64,000 nucleotides of DNA from Plasmodiophora brassicae (taxonomy: Eukaryota; Endomyxa: Phytomyxea; Phytomyxea; Plasmodiophorida): assembly GCA_036867785.1 (NCBI GenBank), contig CP145427.1:248001-312000 (forward strand), in the 5' to 3' direction. Under the pieces are notes generated by a model. It saw only the letters and a list, made by a program, of their open reading frames with translations. It was not told the DNA's origin and did no database searches. Shown here piece after piece: positions 1 through 9,460 of the stretch. The first letter of the stretch is position 1. Every line of letters begins with the position of its first letter. The position numbers and the translations under genes are program-made.

Positions 1-865
1 CAATGCCAGGCGGACTGCCAGCCAGTCTGGAAGCGGATCACGCCGTCGCTCCTGACGCTCCTGATGGCCGACGGCAACGACCTTCTCCAACTGCCCCATT
101 CCCAGTTAGTCGAGCTGCCTCGTACGAAGCACTTCGCGTTGATGCTCGGTAGTGCCAGTCGTATGTGGTTCGCTCCACCAATACCGTCTTACGACTCTGC
201 CTTGCAGATATCATCAACATTTTCTTCTGTTTCGATCCGCCGTCGATGGGCCCGTTGTTTGAGACCGAAGTCGTTCATCGCATCCTGTCGATACTTGACA
301 TCCAAGCGCGATTCAACACGTCCAACGTCGAGGACGCCCTGGTCCCTGTTCTCACCGTTCTGGAACTTCTGGGCGCCGCCAACGACGGTGTCGCGCGCAC
401 CGCCAAACGCTTCGTCTTTGGGGAGGAATGGGCTGACAACACTGACCTGAAGTACGCTCGCGAATCCGCATGTGCTTTCAGCAGAATTTTGAATTGTTGG
501 CCAGGTACGAATGCAAGAGCGATGACGACAAGGACTTTCCACCTGGGGACGTCCCTCTCAAGGCCATTCTTCGGACGCACATTACAACGTTCAACGTAAG
601 GCTGCCCGGATGGTACTGTGCCGATACGTGTGACGTTTTCGTTGGCAGCCATCGTTGAAACGGGCGGTCAGCGAGTTTCTGTTCACGATCTGCGGGAAAC
701 AACGTAAGCGTGCATCACCCCCGGCGACTTCTGCTGCGTGCACTGCCTAACGACGTGTGCCCGTTAGCTGGGGAATACATTCGGCTGGTCGGGTTCGGGA
801 ACGCGATCGGCCTGCTGGCCGAGATGCAACTGCCCGGGTTCGAGGTGCCCATGCAGTCTATATAA
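1..865 (+). CDS. RIC8: RIC8/synembryn, C-terminal part (5' end outside window)
   Basis: Exons read as 1-160, 208-451, 505-595, 649-703 and 768-865; the summed length keeps frame and gives 215 residues. RIC8 is a cytosolic chaperone and guanine-nucleotide exchange factor for G-protein alpha subunits. The diagnostic part is the C-terminus: a proline segment (FPPGDVPLKAILRTH), then LKRAVSEFLFTICGKQ, then RLVGFGNAIGLLAEM, matching the conserved end of animal RIC8 (AAEFLFVLC...YTGYGNAAGLLA). An upstream exon carries HIINIFFCF, like the family's NITF segment. All four introns are 47-64 nt GT-AG. The protein ends about 20 residues after the GFGNAIGLLA motif, shorter than animal homologues, which have a longer tail. 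It converges on the PAS gene with 21 nt between stop codons. The exon 2/exon 3 join is the least certain. Confidence 0.82.
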
Positions 866-886
866 AGGTTCGGCTTTATTCGCGAA

Positions 887-2010
887 TCAGGAATGCTGCT
901 GCCCACGCTTACGCTGTGGCGTCCGGAGCGCCGCTTCCGCGACGAAGCAGTACGAGATGCTGTGCGGGCCGCGCCCCATCGTCTCCTTGGCTGCCTGTGC
1001 AGGGTAGTTCGCGATCGTCGTCGTCGAACACGTCACCTGAGTCGGAATCAGCAAACCCTGGCTGTGGGGGGTGACGCCGCCCAGGTGCGCCTCACCTCTC
1101 TCCCTGATTTCGTGACGACGTGGACTCGGCCGAGGTTCGCGCCCGTCAACGGCTTCAGGCCGAGCAGCGTGCGGCAGCCGGCTTCGGCGACGGCGGGCCA
1201 GTCTCTGTCGGATATGAGGCTGACCCACAGCGGAACGTGCGATAGTTCTCCAGTCAGGTTGAACGCCCAGATCTCGAACAGCTCCTCAGGGGTGTACCCG
1301 AACAGCTTCACTGCTTCGCTGTTCAGCGAGAGCCCCGTGGTCCCATTGTCGGACCATTCGGCACGATAGACGGTCACCGAGGCGATCCCCGGGTCTCGAT
1401 CGATCTCGTCTTTGACGAGAGCGAGCTGGTCCCTGGTCAGGGGAGGTGGTGCCGATTGCGGGCCGACGTTGATGCCCAGGGAGCGCAACCGCGTCCGAAT
1501 CGAGTCGAATTCCACGGTGCGTACCATCCTCGAGATGGAGTTCGCGGTGACGGCCTTGATTCGATCCATCATGGCCTGGTAGTCGTCGAGGCCTTTGGCG
1601 ATGCTCTCGTCGATGGCGCTCTTGCATGTTCGCGTCCAAATCGACTCGAGCAGCGTCGAGAAGTGCGCTAGGCGAGACGGTTGCGCCTTTGCCGTCGTCC
1701 GCACATGCACTTCAACGACGGGCGCAGTCTGTTCCGCGGCGAGGAGTTGCTGCTCGAGCTCCTCGAACGTCATGTCATCCGTCACCTTGATGGATTTCTG
1801 GCGCGCTGGCGCTTCCTGTCGCGTCTGCGCCGCCCGTTTTCGTGTCGACTGGAAACTGGGCGCCCTCGACGGCACGTCCCCGGCGCCAAGCGACGCATTG
1901 GAAGACGACATCAACGCGTCGACATTCAGGACATTATCCAGCATCAACGGTAGGCCTTCGTTCCACCCGTTCGCCGTCGTCCATTCCGCATCCTCGCTCG
2001 GCGACGCCAT
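887..2010 (-). CDS. PAS-domain protein, putative regulator
   Basis: Complement of 1096-2010 and 887-1057, with a 38-nt intron at 1058-1095; 361 residues. The N-terminal half is low-complexity and basic, followed by a segment rich in Glu/Gln and helices (FEELEQQLLAAE). Residues about 215-360 read as a PAS fold: SVTVYRAEWSDNGTTGLSLN, then FGYTPEELFE, the typical PAS 'GYTPEEL' helix. The post-intron segment continues the PAS beta-sheet. It resembles the PAS region of fungal ERT1/RDS2-type regulators, but no DNA-binding domain is visible, so a transcriptional role is only inference. If the intron is retained the protein ends earlier. A decayed copy of its 5' half lies at about 5.1-5.35 kb. Confidence 0.68.
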
Positions 2011-2219
2011 CTACTCGCCTGGCAATATCTCGCATAAATATCTCAAAGGTGTCTGTATAATTCACACCGGCCCTCGGCGTCATCCGTTGGTCGCGATCCG
2101 CGAGGGAGATCAGGCCCGATGCCAACGTCAAACGCTTCAGCGCGGAACCCCGGGGGGAAACTGCGCGACTGCGGACTACGCGCGGTTCCAACGCTTCGAG
2201 TCTACGGCAAGTCTAAAAC

Positions 2220-2397
2220 CGTGCGGTGCGGTCGTGCCTAAAAACGCCCGCAGTCCGCCGTGCTATTTCGGGGACGACCGCAGTGCACCGAGGTCGTCAA
2301 GCTGCACCGTCCGGACCGCGGCGTCATTCCGCATTTCCGCCGCGCGCCAGCAACGTCGACGTCCAGGACGATCAGCCACCGACACCACCGGTCAGCC
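2220..2397 (+). promoter_or_regulatory. Promoter of secreted protein 1
   Basis: It contains CCTAAAAACGCC (about 2237), CTATTTCGGGGACG (2263) followed by CGCAGTG, and near the start codon GCATTTCCGCCGCGC. The same ordered elements occur upstream of the three paralogues at 5938, 9461 and 10749, which is the reason to call it a promoter. The A/T box here is the most degenerate of the four. Confidence 0.5.
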
Positions 2398-2862
2398 ATG
2401 TCCAGCACGAAGTTCGTCGTTGCCTTCGCCCTGATGTTCATCGCCGTCGCATACGCCGCCAAGGAAGTGAAGACGGTGCCGGTGGCGTCCGCGCCCGGAG
2501 CCATGGATCGCGCCAAGACGGTCCTGTCGAACACGAAGGACCGCGTCAAGAACGCCGTGGTCGGCGCGAAGAACTACCTGGTCAACGAGCCTGCCGGCAA
2601 GAAGATCGTCAAGGGTGTCGGTGCCGCTGCGGTCGTCGGTGGCCTGGGTGTTGCCGCCGTCGTTGCCGGCGCGGACAAGATCCGGGAGAAGGTCGGCGAG
2701 AACAGGTTCACCAATGGCCTGGTCGACGCCAAGAACAAGGTCATGGGCAACAAGAACGACGACAAGAAGGAGGAGCTGAAGAAGACGGTCAAGAGCTCGG
2801 CCTCGTCCGTCGCCGTCGGCGCCACCGCGTTCGCCGCCGCCGCGTTCGCCGTCCTCGCCTGA
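2398..2862 (+). CDS. Secreted family protein 1 (Ala/Lys-rich, 154 aa)
   Basis: Single exon, starting at ATG 2398; an upstream in-frame extension is open but the signal peptide begins here (KFVVAFALMFIAVAYA, cleavage near residue 20). The mature part is Lys/Ala/Val-rich with a glycine-rich hydrophobic segment (GVGAAAVVGGLGVAAVVAG) followed by the family motif ADKIREKVGENRFTNGLVDA. The last 20 residues are hydrophobic after an SSASS segment, as in GPI-anchor signals, so the protein could be secreted, GPI-anchored or membrane-bound. Paralogues at 5938, 9461 and 10749 share the signal peptide, the glycine-rich segment and the GxNKVTN motif. Function unknown; a surface or secreted role is inferred from the signal peptide. 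Confidence 0.75.
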   Translation: MSSTKFVVAFALMFIAVAYAAKEVKTVPVASAPGAMDRAKTVLSNTKDRVKNAVVGAKNYLVNEPAGKKIVKGVGAAAVVGGLGVAAVVAGADKIREKVGENRFTNGLVDAKNKVMGNKNDDKKEELKKTVKSSASSVAVGATAFAAAAFAVLA

Positions 2863-2904
2863 ACGATGATGTCTTCAGTTTGAGTTTTAAATGTCTCAAT
2901 ACCA

Positions 2905-2945
2905 TTGTTCGTCAATCTACAAATAAACAGCCGGTTGACATTCGA
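2905..2945 (+). terminator. Conserved 3' UTR block with AATAAA (gene 1)
   Basis: AATAAA lies at 2922-2927 inside a block (TTCGTCAATCTAC, AATAAA, AGC, GGTTGAC) repeated almost exactly after the paralogue at 5938-6771. This is probably the polyadenylation region, duplicated together with the gene. Confidence 0.6.
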
Positions 2946-3049
2946 AACAAGAGCGATGTCCATTGGGCCTCCAGGATACGCAACGTGGCGCTGCTCTGGG
3001 GAGACGAATCGGCGCTCAAGACCGGCAGGGCCGGTTTGCTTGAGACCAT

Positions 3050-3490
3050 GCGAGCCTCGATCAACACCACGTGGCGGTGACCTTCGCTTGTGACCAGCTT
3101 GATGCTCTGAACTTGATCGGCTTGAAGATGCGCCCGAACACGCTGTAGCTGGTCGGCGCGTTCATCGACCGCTGGCTGTTTTGGCTGAACGTGTTACACC
3201 CTGGTATCTGCGAGAACATGTTGGTAAGCATCGTTTGCGAAGAGAGCGGTCGTCTTGTCCGCCACGTGCTCGGGGTGTCGATATAGGAGAATTCAGCAAC
3301 TGGCAACAGGTCCGGCCGGGCTCCTGTTGATACGTACGACACGAAACTGTGAATGTTGTTCTGCAATATCGTATATACCTGGCTGACGCGCTCGGCCTGG
3401 CCGTTCGCCTGCGTGCGCTGTCCTGACGTCAGGTTGCGTGCGACCTACAATCACCTCAGCAGGCTTCCAGAACCTGGAGATCATCGAGGG
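3050..3490 (-). mobile_element. Fossil Ty3/gypsy-type LTR retrotransposon fragment (integrase region)
   Basis: The minus strand holds pieces recognisable as the end of a retroelement integrase core: a segment like NGQAERV, the classical 'DGQTERVN' region, and a following segment like RPDLLPVAEFSY, the usual 'W...LP.AEFAYN' helix. No LTRs or flanking duplications were found. It is an old, broken fragment with several disruptions. Family is assigned from these motifs only. Confidence 0.6.
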
Positions 3491-5101
3491 CGTCGGAGCA
3501 CGAGATGAAATGGGTTAGCAATTGGACTATCGATCCACTACAGCCATACCCAGTAAGTCCCGTTATGGGTGGACTTTCCGGATCACTAGCGCGCGCTCTC
3601 CCCAATCCGGATGTAAGTCCCACACTCTAGCGACGTAGGAAAGCCTACGATGAAGTCAGGTGACATCGATTACCACAATCAGAAGGAATGGGAAGCAATC
3701 ATAACGGCCCGTTGTATGGCGGTTTCTGCAATCGCTCGTGTATACGCTCCCTTGTTGATGAACGTGCCCAGTGCCTTTCCTCAACACAAGCTAACGCTGA
3801 TTGCGCTCCAGCGTCTAATTGCCCACGTCTAAATCGTGACCGACAAAGGGTGAACCGTGATGGAGGCGTGGTACACCGAGCTGGGCGTTGATTCTGGCTG
3901 TGACCACCGCCTCATTTCGCAACATATACAGAAGGTTCACCGCGTTCTCGGAGGGATGCTTGCTGACGGATCAGATGCCGCTGACAACGCTCGTTTGCGT
4001 GTGCGTGTGTGTGCTTGGAGCTCTTCACCTTCGTCGGGGATCTTCGGTGCCGTTTTGTTTAGTTTAGTTTAGTTTATTTGTGTTTCGCGCTTTTCAGGCA
4101 GGCGCCTCGGTCCTCTCTTGGGTGCCGGCGCCGAACAACACGCTGGATCCTTGCTGCAGGGCATGCTTCTGCTGGAAGCTAGGTCGTGATCGCCGCAATC
4201 CAGCGTCAACTGGCCGCTCTCCAGCCGGTATATCGCACCCGGGCCGCAACGATACCGCGTCCCGCTTGCCCGACAGGAATCCAGCTGGCCGATGATGGAT
4301 GACGTAGTTGTACTCGGACAGGATCCAGGTCCTGGTAGTCAGTGACGAGGCGAATGGTGGAAGGCGCCTTAGGCACTACGGTCTACAGCATTGTCTGCTC
4401 AGCACTCATCGACGTTATGATTTCTTTGACATCCTCGTTGAGCCCTCTGTATAAGGCGCGTGGAACGGAGATCATTACGTCGGCAGTCAGTTGCCGATAT
4501 CGCTCGCTAGCAGCGAGCTCGATCGCGGAATCTCCTCGAACACCGCATTCGTGAACCTGTTTCGGGACGGAACGAACGCCAGTGCGTTGGGTGTCGTTTA
4601 CTAGCGGGCGGCGCCTCTCCTCTTTAAAGATGGGCTTCCACATCGCTTGGCCCCGGCCCCGGTTAGAAGGCCACCGATGAGCAACTCATGAAATTGCCGG
4701 GTTGCATAGGTGGTCGGCTGATGTTCGTCGCTGATGTCTCTGGAGCGTGAGATCAGTCCCATGCACGCGCCCATTTGTGATTACAAAACTGAAGTACTGA
4801 CATCCTGCGGGCTGTCTTACCGGATCCCATCTTGCTATTCATGACGTCAACTAGCCGGCGCTGGCATCGGACGCGGTGCCGATTGCTGTCTGGAAAGTAC
4901 TGCTAGACAACGACAGCATCGAAGAGGAACGGTAACGACCAAGTGTGTATCACGCGGTGGACGTGACAACAGTACTGAAGGCTGAAGGTGCTGGTGGCGC
5001 CGCTGAGGGCCGCTACACTGTCAGACGTTAAAGCCCAGCCAGACAATGCGCAACATCTTTGTACTCAATGAGACGGGCTCGCTTCAATCAAGTCAGCATG
5101 G
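3491..5101. other. Gap without a recognisable gene
   Basis: Only short open frames and no conserved motif were seen. There is a small TTTAG/TTTAGTT simple repeat at about 4054-4080. One minus frame (4383-4643, 86 residues) is open but not recognisable. The stretch could be decayed retroelement sequence, since fossils flank it nearby, but nothing in it proves this. Confidence 0.5.
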
Positions 5102-5345
5102 TTAGTAGTCTGAGAAGCCTCTGGTGGTTCTAGATGAACTTCGAGCAATCACGATGAACATGGAGCTGCAGCTTGGAACCGCTGCTGGCGCCCTAATGGT
5201 TAGGGCCAGCCACTGGACGACTGTCCGGTGCGGTGCGTTGGCCGTTCGTCGACATGCTGTCGCAATCGCGGCTCTCCCCGATACCGCGAACAGTCCTCCC
5301 TTGATACCGTCCAACGACGCATTCGGCAATGATATCAACAGGTCA
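5102..5345 (-). pseudogene. Decayed copy of the PAS gene 5' region
   Basis: The minus strand reads NVDLLISLPNASLDG, matching NVDALMSSSNASLGA near the start of the PAS protein at 887-2010. The DNA upstream of it (to about 5450) also resembles the PAS gene's upstream region at 1.95-2.07 kb (GGCAATA, AAATCTCA, GCCTGTAT). The PAS domain itself is missing, so only the 5' end survives. Together with the downstream secreted gene this indicates that a PAS plus secreted-gene unit was duplicated in tandem and one PAS copy then decayed. Confidence 0.55.
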
Positions 5346-5536
5346 ACGTTCGAGGACCCACCGGTAGCAATCCAACGCCACAGTCAGCACTCCGATGGCA
5401 ATACTTCGATCGGACGAAATCTCAGATGCCTGTATTCAACAGTACTGGTAGCCGCGTTTATCGCTCACATCCCGCTGCCCAGAGATGCACGTCGAGGACA
5501 GCCAGGACGGGCAATGCAAAAAAGGCGTCACGCGTG

Positions 5537-5617
5537 GCGACCAGGAAGTCCAGCGGTCACAACAAACTGCGAGGACGTCGCGACCGGGAAGTCCACCAGT
5601 CACCACAAACTGCGAGC
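5537..5617. repeat. Two tandem units of about 43 bp
   Basis: Two consecutive units share GCGACC, GGAAGTCCA, GTCAC and ACAAACTGCGAG. They lie in the upstream region of secreted protein 2, just before a perfect hairpin. No coding role is evident. Confidence 0.6.
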
Positions 5618-5638
5618 CCTTCGCCGACGAATTGTAGA

Positions 5639-5692
5639 CCGGACCGCCCAACTAGGCCACTACAACGAGATTAGCCTAGTTGGGCGGTCCGG
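5639..5692. repeat. Perfect inverted repeat (19-bp arms, 16-nt loop)
   Basis: Arms 5639-5657 and 5674-5692 are exact reverse complements (CCGGACCGCCCAACTAGGC). Three further pairs extend the stem beyond one mismatch. It sits about 70 bp upstream of the first A/T box of the promoter of secreted protein 2. It could be a regulatory stem, a protein-binding palindrome or an excision footprint. Confidence 0.8.
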
Positions 5693-5719
5693 ACTATGTA
5701 CAGAATTCGCGAACACTCG

Positions 5720-5937
5720 TCAAGTCTAAAACAGTGCGGCGCGGACAGTGGGGCTATGCCTAAAAATAGGCCAGCAGTCAGCCGGTCTATTTTGAGGTCG
5801 GGCGCAGTGGCGGTCAGCCTGAGGCTGCATTGGTCGCGCTGCGACCGCAACGGCGTCGTCATTCTGCAATTTGCCGCGCGCTTGCGACATCGACTTCCAG
5901 AACGACCATCGCCCTCCGACACCACCACCTGTCCGTC
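5720..5937 (+). promoter_or_regulatory. Promoter of secreted protein 2 with a consensus MEF2-type box
   Basis: CTAAAAATAG at 5760-5769 matches the MEF2 consensus YTA(A/T)4TAR exactly. A second box, CTATTTTGAGG, follows at 5787, then CGCAGTGGCGG. Near the gene is GCAATTTGCCGCGC, which matches the start-proximal element of the paralogues. Since MADS proteins are encoded nearby, binding by one of them is plausible but unproven. Confidence 0.55.
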
Positions 5938-6771
5938 ATGCCCAGCCTCAAGCTAGTCGTTGCCTTCGCCCTGCTGTTCGCCGCTGTCGCCAACGCCGCC
6001 GACACTCCGGATCCTCAGGTTCCCCCTCAGGTTCCCCCTCAGGTTCCCCCTCAGGTTCCCCCTCAGGTTCCCCCTCAGGTTCCCCCTCAGGTTCCCCCTC
6101 AGGTTCCCCCTCAGGTTCCCCCTCAGGTTCCCCCTCAGGTTCCCCCTCAGGTTCCCCCTCAGGTTCCCCCTCAGGTTCCCCCTCAGGTTCCCCCTCAGGT
6201 TCCCCCTCAGGTTCCCCCTCAGGTTCCCCCTCAGGTTCCCCCTCAGGTTCCCCCTCAGGTTCCCCCTCAGGTTCCCCCTCAGGTTCCCCCTCAGGTTCCC
6301 ACTCCCATATGGCAACGTGCTGCGAAGTTGAAGGGCGACATCACAAACTTCGTCAGCGACGTCAAGGAATTGGCCCTCAAACACAAGTACGTCACCGCTG
6401 GCGGTATTGGTGGTATTGGCGGTGCTGGTTACTTGGCCAATGAGGCGTACAAGGCGTTCCGCAAGCCAGTCGTGGAGGAGCCGGCCCAGCAGCAGATCAA
6501 GCCGCAGGGCAAGTTCCTCAAGGCGATGGCCATTGGTGGTGTGACCCTTGCCGCCGGTGGTGCTGGCGCGGTTGCCCTTGCTGACCAGATCAAGGAGAGG
6601 GCCGGCGAGAACAAAGTCACGAACGCTCTGGTCGGCGTCAAGGACGCGGTCACCGGCAAGAAGGGACAGACGAAGAACGACGTGAACGAGAAGACGACCA
6701 AGAACTCGGCCTCGTCAGTCGCCGTCGGTGCCACCGCCTTCGCTGCTATTGCCTTCGCCGTCGTCGCGTGA
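5938..6771 (+). CDS. Secreted family protein 2 with (PQVP)24 repeat
   Basis: Single exon, 277 residues. Signal peptide LKLVVAFALLFAAVANA; then residues about 26-121 are 24 uninterrupted PQVP tetrapeptides. The C-terminal half resembles protein 1: two Gly/Ala-rich hydrophobic segments, the family motif ADQIKERAGENKVTNALVGV, a Lys/Thr spacer and a hydrophobic tail (SSVAVGATAFAAIAFAVVA) almost identical to that of protein 1. The proline repeat should form an extended polyproline rod, placing the rest away from its anchor or from the wall; this is inference. Promoter, tail and 3' UTR all match gene 1, so the whole transcription unit was duplicated. Function unknown. Confidence 0.78.
   Translation: MPSLKLVVAFALLFAAVANAADTPDPQVPPQVPPQVPPQVPPQVPPQVPPQVPPQVPPQVPPQVPPQVPPQVPPQVPPQVPPQVPPQVPPQVPPQVPPQVPPQVPPQVPPQVPPQVPPQVPTPIWQRAAKLKGDITNFVSDVKELALKHKYVTAGGIGGIGGAGYLANEAYKAFRKPVVEEPAQQQIKPQGKFLKAMAIGGVTLAAGGAGAVALADQIKERAGENKVTNALVGVKDAVTGKKGQTKNDVNEKTTKNSASSVAVGATAFAAIAFAVVA
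6013..6300 (+). repeat. Perfect 12-bp coding minisatellite, 24 copies
   Basis: The unit CCTCAGGTTCCC is repeated 24 times without a single substitution. It encodes PQVP. Perfect identity over 288 bp suggests recent expansion and probable length polymorphism between isolates. Confidence 0.97.
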
Positions 6772-6805
6772 GCGATTTGCAGTTCCGAAACGACATTGAT
6801 TTTTT

Positions 6806-6845
6806 GTTCGTCAATCTACAAATAAAGAGCTGGTTGACTTCTGAA
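6806..6845 (+). terminator. Conserved 3' UTR block with AATAAA (gene 2)
   Basis: AATAAA at 6821-6826 lies in the same block as after gene 1 (2905-2945). It is the likely poly(A) signal. Confidence 0.6.
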
Positions 6846-6999
6846 ACAAACTCGAACATCGCATCCATTGTTTTCCCGTTGAACGTTGTCGGCTTCGCCG
6901 TCACAGTCACGATTTGGCAGCTGTTGAACGATGCCTCTTCATGCGTGTATTTACGTACAGTTGTTGAAGACGATAGCGTGGAAGTAGCTTATAGGCCTC

Positions 7000-8890
7000 C
7001 TTTGCCATGCGATCGGCGACTGCCCAGGTATTCGCGATACGACCAATCGATCCGCTTCTTCGGCAGAACATTGTACTCCAACGGACCTCGTACATGTCGC
7101 CCGAACTCCAGATAGTGAGGCGTCTCCTTGGTCGTCTCGCAGACGCCTTTGCAGTAGGCGAAAGTCAGGTACTCGGGCTGCTGGTTCCAACGCAGCAGGT
7201 CACCGTCAGTCATGGTTTGCAGGAATGCCTTCATCGATGCGGGCGATCCGCGATCCCGTCCCGACCACTCGGTAGGACAGCGTCATCGCCAACAGGAATC
7301 CGGACGCCTTACTGATCGCATCGAGCAGATCGTTCCGCCAGGGTCGATTATCGGCTGTAATCTTGCCCGGGGATCCCCGTCTGACCGAACGCGAACCGGA
7401 TCAGGGCCTCCGCCGAATTCCCCGCTGTGTACCGACGTCGCACAGGCAGGAACAAGGTCGAATGACACATCCGACATGTCAACGTTAAGACATGCCCGTT
7501 CCCGCGCGACGGTTTGGGGAGGTCCACGACGTGGTCAATGTGCACGGAATGCCAGGCCAGGAACGGGACATTGCCGTCAGCGAACTCCTGTCTGTCACGA
7601 CTCAACGACGACGCGTTGACCGACTGCCGTCGGTCCCCGCTCGCACGGACTTTATTCCGGCGCCGACCTGCTATGTCGACGCCTGACACTTCGTCGAACC
7701 ACGTCGTCGCAGACATTGGATCGACCGAGTCATCGCCCGTGAACGTGTGCAGCCGGACTGGTGTCGAGTACGATATGGTCGACAAGGGAGTCGGCGGTCG
7801 ATCAGGATCAATGGTTTCGGTCTTGGGGACGATGGACGGGCTGGCGGCGACCTGCGCCAAGATCTCAGCGCGCTGCTGCCGGAGCATGGCGTCGATGTCG
7901 GCGCGCTGTGCCTGGAGCGCCTCCGCTACGATCGCCGCGATCGTGCTGGTCAGCGCCGATACGGGTGTGTTCAATGGCTCCTCGTCGGGGTCCTGGTGAT
8001 CGCGGTTGCGTTGGGTTCCACGAGTGTCCATGGTGAAGGTCGGTCAAACTGTCACGACTCAACGACGACGCGTTGACCGACTGCCGTCGGTCCCCGCTCG
8101 CACGGACTTTATTCCGGCGCCGACCTGCTATGTCGACGCCTGACACTGTCAGCCCTCGCTCCGACCGGCACCCGAGATTTGGCCTGTTGGCATGTACGGC
8201 GGGAAACACTCCTGGCCGACCTGCGAGAGAGCCAGAGCGAAGGAGCGATGCTCGGCGTGCAACGCCGCTCAGCCTTCCGGTTCGAATGCCCGAAGCGAGA
8301 GGCCAGTGGCGCGGCTACCGATATATCGAGGCCGTCGCCGATGACCTCGCCTGCATCCCTGCTGCGGGCTGTCCTCTAGCCGTCGCTAATGAAGTCGCTC
8401 CCAGAGCATGTGCTTCGTCTCGAGCCCGCTCCGCATCTGCGTGTATAGGTTGAGCGACGCGAGGAGGTGTCGCAGGTCTCGCCGTCGTGAGAGCAGTGGT
8501 CCGGGTCGACCTCCTGATACTCGTTCAACACCGTCTCCAGCCGTGGTAGAAATGCATCGCTGCGACTTGGACTTCGACCTCTGCCTCGAGCCGAGGCCTG
8601 TCCGTGTCGTCTGGCCGCACCGTGTTCTCTCGGCCCACCGGAGCCCGGGTCGCGTCCTGCACCGACGTCTGCCCTTTGGCCATCATGTCGTGCTCCGTGG
8701 CTGCGAGGACGGTCGCCCTGAACTCCTCCAGGGTCCAGCCTGAGTTCCGGGATCGCCCCCTCTCTGCTGGACACTCCCCTCGTGCTGGGCCTTCATGAGC
8801 GACGAGTGATCTCAACACGGTACGCATCTCGTCTAAATCCTCCGCCTTGACTGAGCTCGCCGCACCCGTCGCACCGTCCTCCGACATGAT
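7000..8890 (-). mobile_element. Fossil Ty3/gypsy-type LTR retrotransposon, pol region
   Basis: Read on the minus strand, pieces recall a retroelement pol. At 8.2 kb there is an integrase zinc-finger-like RTCQQAKSRV. At 7.4-7.6 kb is an integrase core beginning AWHSVHIDHVVDLPKP. At 7.0-7.2 kb is the segment EYLTFAYCKGVCETTKETP. A weakly recognisable segment at 8.4-8.9 kb may be earlier pol. It is broken in several places and interrupted by a younger element (7593-8145). No LTRs of this older element were identified. Confidence 0.65.
7593..8145 (-). mobile_element. Miniature LTR element (TRIM-like), apparently whole at its ends
   Basis: Two 96-bp direct repeats (7593-7688 and 8050-8145) are identical, begin TGTCA and end TGACA, and are flanked by the same 5-bp target duplication CTGTC (7588-7592 and 8146-8150). 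The 361-bp interior carries, on the minus strand, only the start of a gag-like frame (MDTRGTQ..., with a HTFTGDD segment). It therefore depends on enzymes supplied elsewhere. Identical LTRs mean a recent insertion, and it sits inside an older integrase fossil. Confidence 0.85.
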
Positions 8891-9299
8891 CTCAACTGGA
8901 TACTACGTGGCACGTCTATCCGACTCGGGACTCCACAATATCCTCTTTGGACACTCGTACAACATCCGGCATCAGGCGCTCCTGACACGGAAACGGGGTG
9001 GTGCTCGCTTCTTAGCGCACCCCGTCACTGCTAGTGCTGCTCGTTACAGCAGTCGCAATATCGCTGGCATGCATCGGCTGTCGTCGGCGACTTCAGTCGG
9101 CGCCCACAGCAGATAGGCGTGACGTTTTCTACTGACTTCGCGTTCGCCGCCGTCGCCTTCGCTGTGTCCGCATGATCGCTCGCGACCCACCCGTCGAAAT
9201 TCAGTCAACCTGCCAATCGGTACCGTTGGACAGACTGTTCTGATGCCCGATTTAAGGTCACACAGCTCAGCGCGCAGTCGACGCACTGGCGGCGCGGCG
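8891..9299. other. Gap without a recognisable gene
   Basis: No conserved frame, repeat or RNA structure was recognised. It precedes the promoter of secreted protein 3. Confidence 0.5.
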
Positions 9300-9460
9300 A
9301 AAACGTTTTAAAAATAGGTTCTCGACGGTGGAACCTATTTCCGGATCGCCCGCAGTGGCGGCCGTCCGTGGCGGGGTGCGGGCGGACCAGGGAGGCGGCG
9401 CCGTGTCCTCGTTAGTCTGCATTTCGCCGCGCCGATCACTGACACGAATCCGCACGCGAC
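9300..9460 (+). promoter_or_regulatory. Promoter of secreted protein 3
   Basis: TTAAAAATAG at 9308-9317 fits the MEF2 consensus. CCTATTTCCGG follows at about 9334, then CGCAGTGGCGG and TCTGCATTTCGCCGCGC close to the start codon. The order and spacing match the other three family promoters. Confidence 0.55.

Noticed and set aside
5830-6443. Long alternative frames across the PQVP repeat (GSPS and RFPL repeats on plus, RGNL repeats on minus)
   Set aside because: A 12-bp repeat is open in every frame without a stop in the unit. Only the PQVP frame has a signal peptide and joins the conserved family C-terminus.
7348-8031. A single 227-codon minus frame taken as one host gene
   Set aside because: It crosses the boundary between the young miniature LTR element and the older integrase fossil, so its two ends belong to different elements.
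8278-8310. GGTTCGAATGCC resembling a tRNA T-loop
   Set aside because: No matching acceptor, D-arm or anticodon stem could be folded around it, and it lies in a retroelement fossil.
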